Part shown: positions 45,201-55,934 of the stretch, piece after piece
Layout of the letters: each line of letters starts with the position of its first letter
Numbering within the stretch: the first letter of the stretch is position 1
DNA from: Mycoplasma miroungirhinis
Lineage (GTDB): Bacteria > Bacillota_I > Bacilli_A > Mycoplasmatales > Metamycoplasmataceae
Length of the DNA stretch: 64,000 nt
Assembly (NCBI RefSeq): GCF_013008815.1
Contig: NZ_CP053097.1
Coordinates: 372,001 to 436,000, forward strand
Direction of reading: 5' to 3'
Position numbers and translations under genes: made by a program
The notes under the pieces: generated by a model
What the model saw: the letters and a program-made list of their open reading frames with translations, nothing else
Told to the model about the DNA's origin: nothing
Databases searched by the model: none

Positions 45201-48200
45201 TAATTAAGTTTAATTTTGTATTATATTGTTTTAATAAATCTACTTTTGCGATTAAAGATTTTAATTCAGTTATTTTTTGATTTATATTTTGTTTATTTAA
45301 TTCTTTGTAGTAGTAATTATCAGTTACTGTTGTAGCAGAAGTTTTTTCAATTTCTTCATATTTTGATTGAATTTCATTTGTTGTATTAGTTAAAATTTCT
45401 GCTTTTGTTTCATTAATTGCATTAACTTCTGCTACTTTTATTTTAGCTAAACTCACAGTATCTGCTAAGCTTACATATAAAGGTAATAGTTGATTAGTAC
45501 TTGAAGTCTCATTTAAAATAGTAGTAATATTTTCGATATTTGCTGGACTTTGGACATTTTTAATTTTGTCTAATTGACTTACAAAGAAGATTTTTTGATC
45601 TTTTTTCAATTCATCATATTTTCCATTTGCATTTGTAAATGAATCAATTTGGCTAATACTATTTGTTAAAGTTTCTTTAGTTTGTTCTAATGCTTCTTTT
45701 CTTTTTTCATATAGTTTATCTGCATCATCATAATCACTATTTAATTTTGATTCTTTAGTTTCTAAATCTTGTGTTAGTTCAATTGAATTAAAATTACCAG
45801 CTGGAATCTTAGGAACTGCATCTAAAACAGCTTGACCAATATTTTTTTCATCATAAGTAAATCCATATTGAGTATTTTCATAATTTCAAGCAGTTTTATC
45901 GTAATTTTTTAATGTTTCTGTTTGATGATTGGCTAAAGCTTGAGCTTTTTTTGCAATTGTATTTAATAATGAAATTTGAATAGAATCATTTTTTACAGTA
46001 TCAGAATTTGCGTATTCAATTAATTTAGTAACATAATTTTGAAATTCTTGTTTTTTAGTTGCTGGATCATTATCATTATGAGTACCAATTCTATATGTAA
46101 TTGATTCAACTTGAGTTTTTAATGTAGTTAAATTAGTATTTAAATCAACAAGTTCTTTTGAACTTTTTACTAATGTATTAATTTCTTGAGATAAAACATT
46201 AAATGAATCTATATCAGTGTATTTAGTTTGAGCATCAGCTAATTTATCTGCAATCTTCTTTTTAAGTTCTTGTAAAGCATTTTCTAAAACACCACTTGGT
46301 GTAATTTGAGATTGTGTCTCATTTGATTTTTTTATTAAATTAGCAAAATCAACTATGTTTTGAATATTTGCACGGATTTTTTTAGCTTTATTACCAATTG
46401 CAATAACTTGTTTTTTATCATCGCCTTGATGGTCATTATCACTTCTTTGAACTTGTTCTACATCTTGAGTATATTGATCTAGTAATTGATCAATTGCAGT
46501 TTTAGCTTTATCATCTGAACCAACTATTTTAGCATCAAATAATTCTTTAGTTTTTGCAATGTCAGCTTTTTGATCAGCTTTAACTTCATCAAAACTTGCA
46601 GCTTCAGCAAATTTTGCACTTAATTCAGCAATTTTATTATTAATAGTTTCATTAGTTGGGTCTGTAGCAGTTGGATTAACATCATGTGCTGTTGGACTTG
46701 ATTGTTTAAATGCATCAATTAAAAATTGTTTATTAACATCATTATTATTTAATGTTTTGGCTTTTTTAATAACTTTATCTTGTTCATCAAGTAGTATATC
46801 TAGTGAATCTAGTTTTTGGTCTTGTCTGATTATGTCATTTACATTATTTGTACTATTTTCGTCATTAACATTTTCATTTAATTTATTAATTAATTGTTCA
46901 ATCTTTTCAATTGGATTTTCACCATTTAAATCTAGTTGTGGTGCTTGAGCTAATTTTTCTTTAGATGCTTGTACTTTTTGAAGTAATTTTGCTTTTTTGT
47001 CATTAAATTTATCTTTGTTAAATGCTAAATTTAATTGACTTCTTATGTTTTGAAAATCAGCTAATGTTGCTTGATCAAATGAAGTTTGAGAAGTTACATT
47101 TGTTGCAGTGTTGTTAATTAAATCTTGATATTGTTTTTTTAATTTTTGAATATAACTTCCATGGGTTGGGTCTTGTGGATTATGAGATTGAAAATGTTCA
47201 TTAATTTCTATTTTTTCCAATCTTTCAATTTCATTTGCTAAATCATCTTTTGCTTGCTCAAATTCTTGGTTGATTTGAGTTTTTTTGTTTTTAAATGAAA
47301 CAATTGCATTCTTGATAACATTTTTAGCTTGGATCAGTTGTGAGTTTGTTGAATTTGGATCTTCAATAATTGCTTTTTGTTGATTAAATAGTTCTGTAAT
47401 TTGATTATCTACATCTTCAAATATTTTTCTTTGCACATAATTATCATTTTTAAATTGATCTTTTTGTAAGTCTTTTAATTTTTCTAATTCATCTTTTGAT
47501 TGTTTAGATGATTCACTTTTTTGTAACATTGCATTAATATTTGCTATTTTATTATTTATAGTACCATTATTATCTAAACTTGAAGCACGATTTTCATTAA
47601 TTACTTTTAATAAATTTTGAGCTAGTTCTGGGTATTTAGTTTTATCTAATTTATTAAGTGTTAATGCAGCTTCTTTTAATTTTTCTAATAGAGGTTGTTT
47701 TTGTGCTAATTGTACAGCTGTATTATTTGCAGTGAAATTAGCTGAATTATATGCATCCACTACTTTTTGTTGTAAATTATTAACTTCACTTTGTAAAGTT
47801 GCAATTTTTTTGTCATTTTCTTTTATTTCTTGCTCGTCAATTAAATTAATTCCATTTTTTCATAATTCTTCTAATTTAGCTTGTTTATCTGCAATTTGTT
47901 GATTTAAATTCTGAATTTCTGCATTTTTTGTCTCAATATTACTTATAGCTTGTTGTTTTTCTGTTTCAAATCTTTCAACATCAGCTACTAATATTGAATA
48001 TGGTTGTTGATTTATATCATCAGCATTTTGTAAATCATTAACATTAATTTTGTTTAAACTTAAAAGAAGTTGCTCTCTTTTTAACTTAGCAGCTGCAACA
48101 TTAATTTCAATTTGTTTTCTTAAATTATTAATTTCACGATTCTTTTGTTCTAATCATGCCTTATTATGAATATTTGGATCATAAAGAACACTATTAATAA

Positions 48201-50916
48201 TATTGTGTAATTCATCTATTTTAGCTTGTGTTTGAGCATTTTTAGTTTCTAATTTAGATACTTCATCTTTAAATTCATTTTGTGATTCCTCATCAGGGAA
48301 AATATCTCCATTAGCTTCTTCTTTTAATTCAGCTGTTGCTCTTAAAGCTCTTTGATGATCAGCTTCTAAATTTTTGGTTCCAATTTCTAAATCAGATGTT
48401 GCTTCAATTGCATCTCTTAATATCGCAAATTTATTTGATAATACTTGACGTGCATTAGTTTTTTCTAACTCGGATTTATCACTTGTACCTATATCCACTG
48501 ATTCATCTTGTAATTTTTTAAGAGCTTCAGAAAGTTTAGATTCAGCAGGTGTTTCAGTTTGAGCTGCATCTCTTTGTGAACTAAATACATCATTTAAAAG
48601 ACGTTTAATTGCAGAAGCAGCTGTAGCCCCTTCTAATTCATTTTTCTTGTCTCCAAAATCTTTTAAAGCAGCATTTAATTCTGCTTGAATTTCTGATAAA
48701 TTGAAATTTGGAGAAGTTGGATTATTTAATGCTTGATCTGCTTTTTCTTTTAAATCTTTAATAAGTTTTAATTCTTTTGCTAAATAAATTTTTACTTTTT
48801 CATTATTTTTTACACTATCTAAAATTTTAATTGCTTCATCTCTTTCAGCACCTAATGATCTAATTTCTGAAATTTTATTTCTGTAAATGTCATGTTCTTT
48901 TTCTAATTTTTCTAATAAAGCATGTTTTTGATTAGTAGATAATGAATTATTTTGTTCAATTACTAATGCTTGTGAAGCAATTTCTTTTACTTTTGTTTCC
49001 AATTCTAATTTCACTGGATTATCATTATCATCTCAAAATTCCTCATTTATAAGTTCTAACGTTTTATCTGTTTCATTATGTAATGAATTTACACGATTAG
49101 ATAATTTTGCATCATTTAATAAATTGTATGAATATTGAGTAGCCCCTTGATTAAAATTATCATCTAAATTAGTAGTAGTTGAAGCTAGTTCAAGACGACT
49201 AGCAGTAGAAAAAGCATGTGTATAAGCTTGAAAAGTATCTTTTTTAGAATCTCAAATTTGTTTTAAATCTTTAGAAACAGTATTTTTTGAAAATTCAAAA
49301 TGTAACTGTGGTAATAAATTAGCCAGCTCTTTTTTATTATGTTTTCTTTCCACATTTAATAACATTTCAAATTGAGTTGCTAAATCACTATTTGAAATGT
49401 TATTAGTATCTAAAATATTAATTGCATTTAATGTTTGGTTTATTTCATTTAAATCATTTGTAGTTGAATAAAAACCAGCATTTGCAATTGAAAATTCAAT
49501 TTGTGATTTAAGTGTTTGTAAATTTTCTTTTAGAAAATCTTTAATAGTTTGTGCAGCATTTACGTGTGCAATTTGTCCATTTAATTTAGAAACATAACTA
49601 AAGAAATCAGTATAAGACATATTTTTAATTTCATTAATCATTTCACTTTTTTCTTGATTATTTAGTTGAGAATTTTCTATTAATGTTTGAACACTTGCAG
49701 TTAATTTACTTGCTATATTAATTGAATTTAGATCTCTAAATAAATTAGAATAAATTTCTTGAACATTATCATATTTTTTATTATCAATGTAATTTTGAGC
49801 ATTTTCTAAAACTGAATTAATTTTATTTGAAAATGTATTTTGGTAATTGTTAATTGATTTTTTAGTATTTAAAATTAATGATTTAACCAAAGCAACAACT
49901 TCTGATTGTGATTTAAAATATTGAGCACTTTTAGTGGTAATTGAAGAAACAAAATTAGAAATTAAATCAAATGCTGTTTTTGCACCATCTGCATCAATTA
50001 CTGTTGCATTTAAATCTATTTGATTAAGATTTATAAAATCCTTAACTGCATCTAATTCGTTATCAATTTTAGCTTTTTGATCATCTTCAAAAGCAGCTAA
50101 TGACACTTGTCTTTTAGCTTCATCAATTTGTGATAAAAGTTTGTTGATACTTTGAGTGTTATTGTTTATCTCATTGTTAAATAATTTTTTAGATTCATTA
50201 TCAAACATATTTTCATAAACATTAACAGCATCTCTTGTTATTTCACCTTTTTCTAATCTTTCATAAATAAATTTAGTTATATCATTAAGTTCATTAATTT
50301 TTGAACCTAAATGTAATCTATTAAGTTTAGTAATATTTCCTTGTTGGAAAATATTCATTTCTAATTCAACTGAAAAATTAACTTGATCTTGGTGTTCAAC
50401 AATTTTATCTACTTCTGTTAAAAATTCTTCTTTGGATTTATTTTGAGATAAAAGTGATTTAAATTCAGCTTGTAAATCTTTTGCTCTTATTAAATTTTTA
50501 TATTCATCAATTGTTTTGTCTAATGTTTCTTTGTTTTTAGAATCTTTATATGTTAAGCGTAACATCAAACTTCTAATTTTATTTCTTTGATTAAGCATAT
50601 TAGTAATAGATGATCTTAAATCTGTGTTGTTTCTATTTAATCTAACTTGACTAATTTGTTTTGAATAATTAATTTCATTTTGTAATTGTTCAACACTTTC
50701 TTTACTTAATTCATTTTGAGATTTTAAAAATTTAATTGCTTTGTTTGTTACTTCATTTAATTGTCTATATGCATTGATTTCTTTACTTAAATCATCTGCA
50801 TCTAAATTTGTATGTAAAAGAGGTACTGTAATAGCTAAAGCAACAGCAGGAATAGCTGTTGTTAAAAGTGTAGCTAGCATAAATCTTTTTCTTTTATTTT
50901 TGTTTGTTTCAGACAT
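42208..50916 (-). CDS. Giant helical surface protein 1 (massive surface protein type)
   Basis: A single frame of 2902 residues in one phase from 50916 to 42208. MSETNKNKRKRFMLATLLTT with AIPAVALAITVPLL gives a basic start and one membrane segment (about residues 13-34). A rod-like region of coiled-coil blocks follows (such as NLDADDLSKEINAYRQLNEV) up to about residue 2440. The last ~460 residues are beta-rich with many aromatics (NNVHVYITRNSTSEDWIPAF; DDYQYKYAEAND). AAGGAGAAAAT precedes the ATG. It shares plan and length with the next gene, so the pair probably arose by an old duplication, although the sequences are now well apart. It is expected to be surface-anchored and long; the exact role is unknown. 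Confidence 0.8.
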
Positions 50917-50939
50917 ATTTTCTCCTTAATTACTTTTTA

Positions 50940-51155
50940 TTAAAATCAATAAAAAATTCCATGTATTCTTTGTTCTACTGATAATAACAATCCGTCTTTA
51001 TGTGTTCCTGTATAAATTAAAAAATCCGCAATATATGCAATTGAAACTGCAATAATAACAAGAAAAATTATTGAAAAAATTACTGTTAATATTATTTTTA
51101 ATTTCAATTTTTTAGATTCTTTTTTACTTTGTAATTCATTGTTTGTATTGTCCAT
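50940..51155 (-). CDS. Small membrane protein at the head of the giant-protein operon
   Basis: A 71-residue protein with a charged start (MDNTNNELQSKKESKKLKLK) and one strong membrane helix (about residues 21-50, IILTVIFSIIFLVIIAVSIA then YIADFLIY), ending in a short tail IHGIFYWF with W from TGA. It is the first gene after the poly-A promoter, preceded by an AAAGG-type ribosome-binding site. The stop lies 23 nt before the next start. It may help insert or anchor the giant proteins; no family is recognised. Confidence 0.7.
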
Positions 51156-51233
51156 AAGTTTTACTGCCTTTCTAAATTTTGAAAATAAATATACTTAAAA
51201 TGTCTATTTTATTTACCAATTGTTTAGACAATA

Positions 51234-51264
51234 ATTATAAGCTTTTTTTTTTTTTTTTTGAAAA
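51234..51264 (-). promoter_or_regulatory. Phase-variable promoter with a 17-A spacer tract
   Basis: On the minus strand TTTTCA, then seventeen A (51243-51259), then GCT and TATAAT (51234-51239). The homopolymer fills the spacer between a -35-like TTTTCA and a perfect -10. Changes in A number during replication would move the two boxes relative to each other and switch the operon on or off. The same design is known for M. hyorhinis vlp genes, where tract length decides expression. The start codon of the first gene is about 80 nt downstream. Confidence 0.75.
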
Positions 51265-51583
51265 TAAACATTTTTATATCAATTTATCATTTAATTTATT
51301 AAATGTTTTAAACTAATTAATTTAATAATTTTTAATTTTTTAAAATAACGCAATAAATTAAATTCAAGATTTTAAGTATTAGATTTTCTAAAATTTGTTT
51401 TGATTAATTTACTTAAAAATTATGTTTAAATATTTTTATAAAATAAAACAATATATTTCAAAGAATTAATATATTTAATTCAATTTATTTGTATAACATT
51501 TTTTCTTAAACATTAATTTTTCTAACTAATATTATAATATTTTTAATATTATATTTGTTTATTAAGTGAAAATTTTGAGTTTT
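51265..51583. other. AT-rich gap upstream of the surface operon
   Basis: About 320 bp of very AT-rich sequence with no open frame of note on either strand. No further promoter or repeat is evident. Confidence 0.5.
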
Positions 51584-51607
51584 AAAAAAATACACTTTAC
51601 AAAAGTG
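51584..51607 (-). terminator. Terminator of the lpdA-like gene
   Basis: On the minus strand CACTTT pairs with AAAGTG around a 3-nt loop and is followed by TATTTTTTT. It lies 19 nt past the stop codon. Confidence 0.75.
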
Positions 51608-51625
51608 CATTCTTATAAATTGAAA

Positions 51626-52996
51626 TTATTTTTTAGAAAACACAAAGTTTCTAGTTGCATAATAAATTACTTCAGCAATAGTTGGATGTGTATAAACACT
51701 TTTTTCTAACTGATCAAAACTAATTTTATTTTGCATTGCTTGTGCTATTTGATTAATAATTAAGTGAGAACCTTCTAATCACATAAAAGCACCCAAAATT
51801 TGATTTGTATGTTTATCTAATAAAAACTTCACAAAACCATTTTTTGTATTCAATCCATCAGCAAGAGTTCGAGGTAATGCAGATGTTGGAAATTTAATTA
51901 CATTATATTCCATTCCTTTTGCTTTTAGTTGTGTTTCATTTAAACCAACACCACTAAATTCAGGATTAATATAAACAGACCAAGCAACTAAATTAGTATT
52001 TAATGTTTCAGATTCTAAACCTAATAATTGTTCTGTAATAATATCAGCTGTTTTATATGCAACAGATGAAAGTTGCATTAATCCAGTTACATCACCTAAT
52101 GCATAAATATGTTTTATAGATGTTTGCATTTTTTCATTTACAGCAATTGCACCTGATTTAGTTAGTTCTAAATTAAGTGTGCTAACAGATTCAACATTTG
52201 CAACTCTACCTACCGCTAAAAGTGTTTTTTCTGCATATAATATTTGTTTCTTATTATCAATTTTAACAACTAAAGCATCATTATCAAATTCTATTAATTC
52301 TACATTTTCATACAATTCAATATTATGGTCTTGTAAATATTCTCTAATGCTATCTTGTAAATCTTTGTCATAATTTCCCATAAATGATCTTGCTTCAAAA
52401 ATTTTAACTTTTGTTCCTAAAGTTGCATAAAAATAAGCAAATTCTAATGAAATTGGTCCTGATCCGATGATATTTAATGTTTTAGGTAGTTGCTTTAAAT
52501 TTAAAGCTTGAGTAGAATTTATTAATAAACCTTTTTGAGCAGCTTCTTTGAAACCTTTAATATTTAGTTCTCGGCTTTTAGCTCCTGTTGCAATTACTAA
52601 TTTATCAAATTGAATTTTTTGATCTTGAAGTTGAATTGTATGTTCATCAATAACTGTTGCATTATCAAAATAAATTTTTACACCTGATTCAGTTAATAAA
52701 TTTTCAATTTTTGTGTTTAAAAGTTGTTTATTTTTCAGTCTTCTATCTTGAATAGCATCAAAATCTATACTTAATTTTTGTTCTCTAAAACCATATTTAT
52801 TTGCTTGCTGTAATTCTTCAAAAACTTTTGCTGATTTAATTAATGTTTTTGTAGAAATACAACCTTCATTAATACATGTTCCACCAAAATGTTTTTTTTC
52901 AACAATGGCAACTTTTTTGGAATGTTTTGCTAACATTGCTGCAAGGGTATAACCTCCTGGACCAGCACCTATAATTACTATGTCATATTTATTCAT
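51626..52996 (-). CDS. lpdA: Dihydrolipoyl dehydrogenase-like FAD/NAD oxidoreductase
   Basis: A 456-residue flavoprotein disulfide oxidoreductase. FAD is bound by IVIIGAGPGGYTLAAMLAKH (residues 6-25). The redox-active disulfide is in FGGTCINEGCISTKTL (Cys41 and Cys46; Ser stands where Pro is usual). The NAD site is NIIGSGPISLEFAYFYATLG, and the second FAD motif is KHIYALGDVTGLMQLSSVAY. The C-terminal dimer domain has the His of HPTIAEVIYYAT. It lacks the N-terminal lipoyl domain seen in some mycoplasma Lpd proteins, and no other pyruvate dehydrogenase genes are nearby. It may serve pyruvate dehydrogenase from a distance or be a related reductase. AAAGGAGAT precedes the start. Confidence 0.85.
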
Positions 52997-53132
52997 TTTC
53001 TTATCTCCTTTTTAGTTTCATACGTTATAAATAAGATTAATAATATATAAATGTAATAAATATATTTTATAACTAAAAGACAAAGAAAAAACGATTTTTT
53101 TATTAAATTTTTGGGCTAAATTTGATTTTTTG

Positions 53133-54148
53133 CTATTTTCTTATATGCTTATTTAATTTTAGTAATACAGCATTAATAGCTACAATAACAGTAGATAAAC
53201 TCATAAATATTGCTCCGATTTTAGGACTTATATTTACACCAACAAATGACAAAATACCTGCTGCTAATGGAATTGCAACAACATTATAAATAACTGCTCA
53301 TAATAAATTTTGAATCATTTTTGCATATGTTTTTTTTGAAAAAACAATAATATTAACAATATCATTTAAATTGTTATTAATTAAAATAATATCTGAAGTA
53401 TCGTGTGCTATGTCAGCACCTGAACCAATTGCAATACCACCATCAGATCGAGCTAATGCAGGTGCATCATAATACCATCTCCAACCATTACAAATACGTT
53501 TTTATTATTTTGTAATTGTCTAATTTTTTGTTCTTTTTGATGAGGTAAAACATTTGCAAAATAACCATCTAAACCTAATTTATCGCTAACATATTTTGCA
53601 ACATTTTGATTGTCTCCAGTTAACATATATGTTTGAATATTTCTTGATTTTAATAAATTTATAATAGTATATAAAGATGGACAAAAAAAATTAACATTTT
53701 TACGAATGTTAATTTTTTTTGTCCATCTTTATCATTCCCGGACGCTTATTTTTTAATTCAGAAAATGTTCCTTTAAAAAATGGCATACCACCATAAATAA
53801 ATACAATTGTTGATAAACTTAATTCTAGGTACTTAACTTCTGCAAAACGGAAAATATCATTATTAATAATTCTTGCAAAAAAACTAGAAATCAAAATAAC
53901 AGGAATAGTAATAATGATACTGATAAGTAATTTAATTTTAAAGTCTTTTATCATCATCAAATGATGGTGAGAATGATCATGATGATGATCATGATGATTG
54001 GTGCAAATCTTTATTATGATTGATGTTTTTATGATCTATATGATGATGATTTACATCTTTATTTTCTATATGATGACAGTGAAAATTGTCTTTAGTCTGT
54101 AAATCATGATGATCTTGATTTTTATCTAAATGATGTCTTTTTTCCATA
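53133..54148 (-). pseudogene. Wrecked copper-translocating P-type ATPase (CopB-like)
   Basis: The first part is a His-rich metal-binding N-terminus (MEKRHHLDKNQDHHDLQTKD, more His pairs) that shifts frame in a CAT/GAT repeat near 54,000. It resumes as HHHLMMIKDFKIKLLISIII with IYGGMPFFKGTFSELKNKRP, the CopB entry to the first membrane helices. Most of the middle, including the phosphorylation site, is gone, replaced by a 28-bp perfect palindrome. The end then gives TYMLTGDNQNVAKYVSDKLG and the hinge MVGDG, with a further one-base loss in the GDGxND motif, followed by two last membrane helices. At least three lesions make it non-functional as an ATPase. Confidence 0.85.
53671..53732. repeat. 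28-bp perfect inverted repeat at the ATPase deletion junction
   Basis: The arm starting ATAAAGATGGACAAAAAAAA (53671-53698) and its exact reverse complement (53705-53732) are separated by 6 nt. The inner TTAACATT/AATGTTAA with flanking A8/T8 would also act as a terminator on both strands. It sits exactly where the middle of the ATPase gene is missing. Confidence 0.88.
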
Positions 54149-54283
54149 TAATATACCCTCCAATCAATATTTTTTTAATAATTGTACTTTTATATTATAT
54201 ATTTAATTTAAAAAATTTAATTTCGTTTTAAAGGTGATTATTAGACCGAAATTCAGTGTTTTTTTAATTAAATTTATTAATTT

Positions 54284-54310
54284 AAAAAAACTTACACTAG
54301 TAAGTGTAAG
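54284..54310 (-). terminator. Terminator of metK
   Basis: On the minus strand CTTACACT pairs with AGTGTAAG around a 4-nt loop, followed by seven U, starting 4 nt after the metK stop codon. Confidence 0.88.
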
Positions 54311-54314
54311 CTAA

Positions 54315-55460
54315 TTATTGTTCTAAAAGTCAAGCTTTTAATTGGTCTACTTTATCTAATTTTTCTCAATTAAAATTTTCATCATCTCGACCAAAATGTC
54401 CATAGGTTGCAGTTTTTAGATATGAAACATTTTTTAAATCTAATGTATTTATTATACCTTTAACTGATAAATCAAAATTTTCATTAATAGCTTTTAAAAT
54501 TAAATTTTCATCAATTTTAGCAGAATTAAAAGTTGTAATGGCAATACTTTGTGGTTTTGGACGTCCGATTGCATATGAAATTTGAATTTCAATTTCATCA
54601 GCTCAATTAGCAGCTACTATGTTTTTTGCAATATATCTAGCCATATAAGCTGCTGAACGATCGATTTTAGTATAATCCTTACCACTAAAAGCTCCACCAC
54701 CATGATGAGCTCTACCACCATAAGTATCTACAATAATTTTTCTTCCAGTTAAACCAGTATCACCAACAGGGCCACCGATTATAAAACGTCCAGTAGGATT
54801 AAATAAAAACTCAACATTTATATCTTGATTAAATTTCTTTAAAACAGGATCAATTACCATTTTTTTAATTTTTGATTTTAAATTTTCTAAATTAACATTT
54901 TTAAAATGTTGAATACTCATTAAAACTTTTTGTACTTGAAATTTATTATGATTATCTAAAATGCAAGTAACTTGACTTTTCATATCACTTTTAATTTCAG
55001 TAATTTTTCTTGTTTTTCTTAAATATTCAGCTTCTTTTACTAATTCATGACTAATTGCTAAACTTAAAGGAATATATTGTGAAGTTTCGTTTATTGCATA
55101 ACCATAAACTATCCCTTGATCTCCAGCACCTATTTCATTATCTTTTTGATCAACACCTAAAGCAATATCTGGACTTTGAGAATTAATTGCACTAACAATA
55201 CTAAAATCTGTTTCTTTATAATCTAATCTTTTTAAAACTTTTCAAGCCACTTTCACCACATCAACATAAGCTGTAGTAGAAATTTCACCTCCTATTACAA
55301 TCATTCTGTTGGTTGCAAACACTTCACAAGCAACTCTTGCATTTTTATCTTTTTTTAGAATTGAATCTAAAATAGCATCAGAAATTTGGTCACAAATTTT
55401 ATCAGGATGTCCTGCACCTACACTTTCTGCTGTAAAACTTTTATAATTAAAATTTGACAT
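54315..55460 (-). CDS. metK: S-adenosylmethionine synthetase
   Basis: A 381-residue enzyme that joins methionine and ATP to make SAM, the methyl donor for the local DNA and RNA methyltransferases. Signatures are [20 protein letters not shown] (ATP site, about residues 9-28), then [15 protein letters not shown]. The P-loop-like signature is [20 protein letters not shown], preceded by [12 protein letters not shown]. Length is normal for the family. Several Trp codons are TGA. The ATG at 55460 has GGGAG 7 nt upstream. The gene is monocistronic, with its own promoter, a long structured leader and its own terminator. Confidence 0.96.
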
Positions 55461-55483
55461 AAAAAACTCCCTTTTTATTATTA

Positions 55484-55625
55484 AGCAAAAAAGAGAGTAC
55501 ATATACATATTAGTTAGAATTTGTTACACATGTTAAATGAATAAATTCATTCCTCACTATCCACCTTGAAAAACAGGTTGGCATACGTCAAAGCCGCTAA
55601 GCTACGTAACTCTCAATGTTTTGCT
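55484..55625 (-). promoter_or_regulatory. Structured metK leader, probable divergent SAM-I-clan riboswitch
   Basis: On the minus strand the leader closes with a long-range stem: AGCAAAA (55619-55625) with TTTTGCT (55484-55490), and GAGAGT (55609-55614) with ACTCTC (55493-55498). Inside are P2-like TACGT/ACGTA with AGC/GCT, a P3-like helix CCAACCTG...CAAGGTGG (55561-55581) and a P4-like AATGAA/TTCATT. The order GCCAACCTG, short loop, CAAGGTGGATA, then GAGGAATGA resembles the SAM-I core (GGCAACC...AAGGTGCTA...TTCC). Position upstream of metK supports SAM sensing. Six U follow the closing stem, so it may act by termination. The 5' core differs from the textbook SAM-I consensus, so membership is an inference. 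Confidence 0.6.
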
Positions 55626-55630
55626 AGAAA

Positions 55631-55639
55631 ATTATAACA
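55631..55639 (-). promoter_or_regulatory. Extended -10 promoter of metK
   Basis: TGTTATAAT on the minus strand is a perfect extended -10. The transcript would begin near 55,624, right at the first base of the closing stem of the leader. Confidence 0.7.
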
Positions 55640-55783
55640 CAATTTAAAGTCTGTTAATTAAATTAATAAGATTTTTTAAAAATTTAAAAATGAACTATTT
55701 TTAATTTATTTATTTTAAAAAAGATAAATCTATAGATCATTTACATAATAAATAAAAATAAAATATTAATTTTTAAAATATTG

Positions 55784-55898
55784 AATGTAGGTTTTTACGG
55801 ACTACCAATGTAGGTTTTTCGGAGGGGTGAATGTATGTTTTTACGGACTGTCAATGTAGGTTTTTCGGAAAAATCAATGTTGTTTTTTAAATACATTT
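55784..55898. repeat. Tandem repeats of 23 bp upstream of the DUF4143 ATPase
   Basis: Four full units start at 55784, 55807, 55830 and 55853, with a partial fifth at 55876. Each opens AATGTAGGTTTTT(A)CGGA or a close variant and keeps an exact 23-bp period. The block ends about 35 bp before the ribosome-binding region of the ATPase gene. An AT-rich TATATTATAT follows as a possible -10. The spacing (about two helix turns) suits binding of a protein on one face. Confidence 0.85.
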
Positions 55899-55934
55899 TT
55901 TATATTATATAATTAAAAGGAACAAGGTTGAATT

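Noticed and set aside
51243..51259. The run of 17 T as the T-tract of a terminator.
   Set aside because: No stem precedes it on the plus strand. On the minus strand it sits between promoter boxes.
55484..55625. A T-box leader or a tRNA gene upstream of metK.
   Set aside because: No T-box sequence, no tRNA cloverleaf and no T-loop are found. The P3-like helix fits the SAM clan better.
55784..55898. A CRISPR array.
   Set aside because: The 23-bp units are head to tail without unique spacers, and no cas gene is present.
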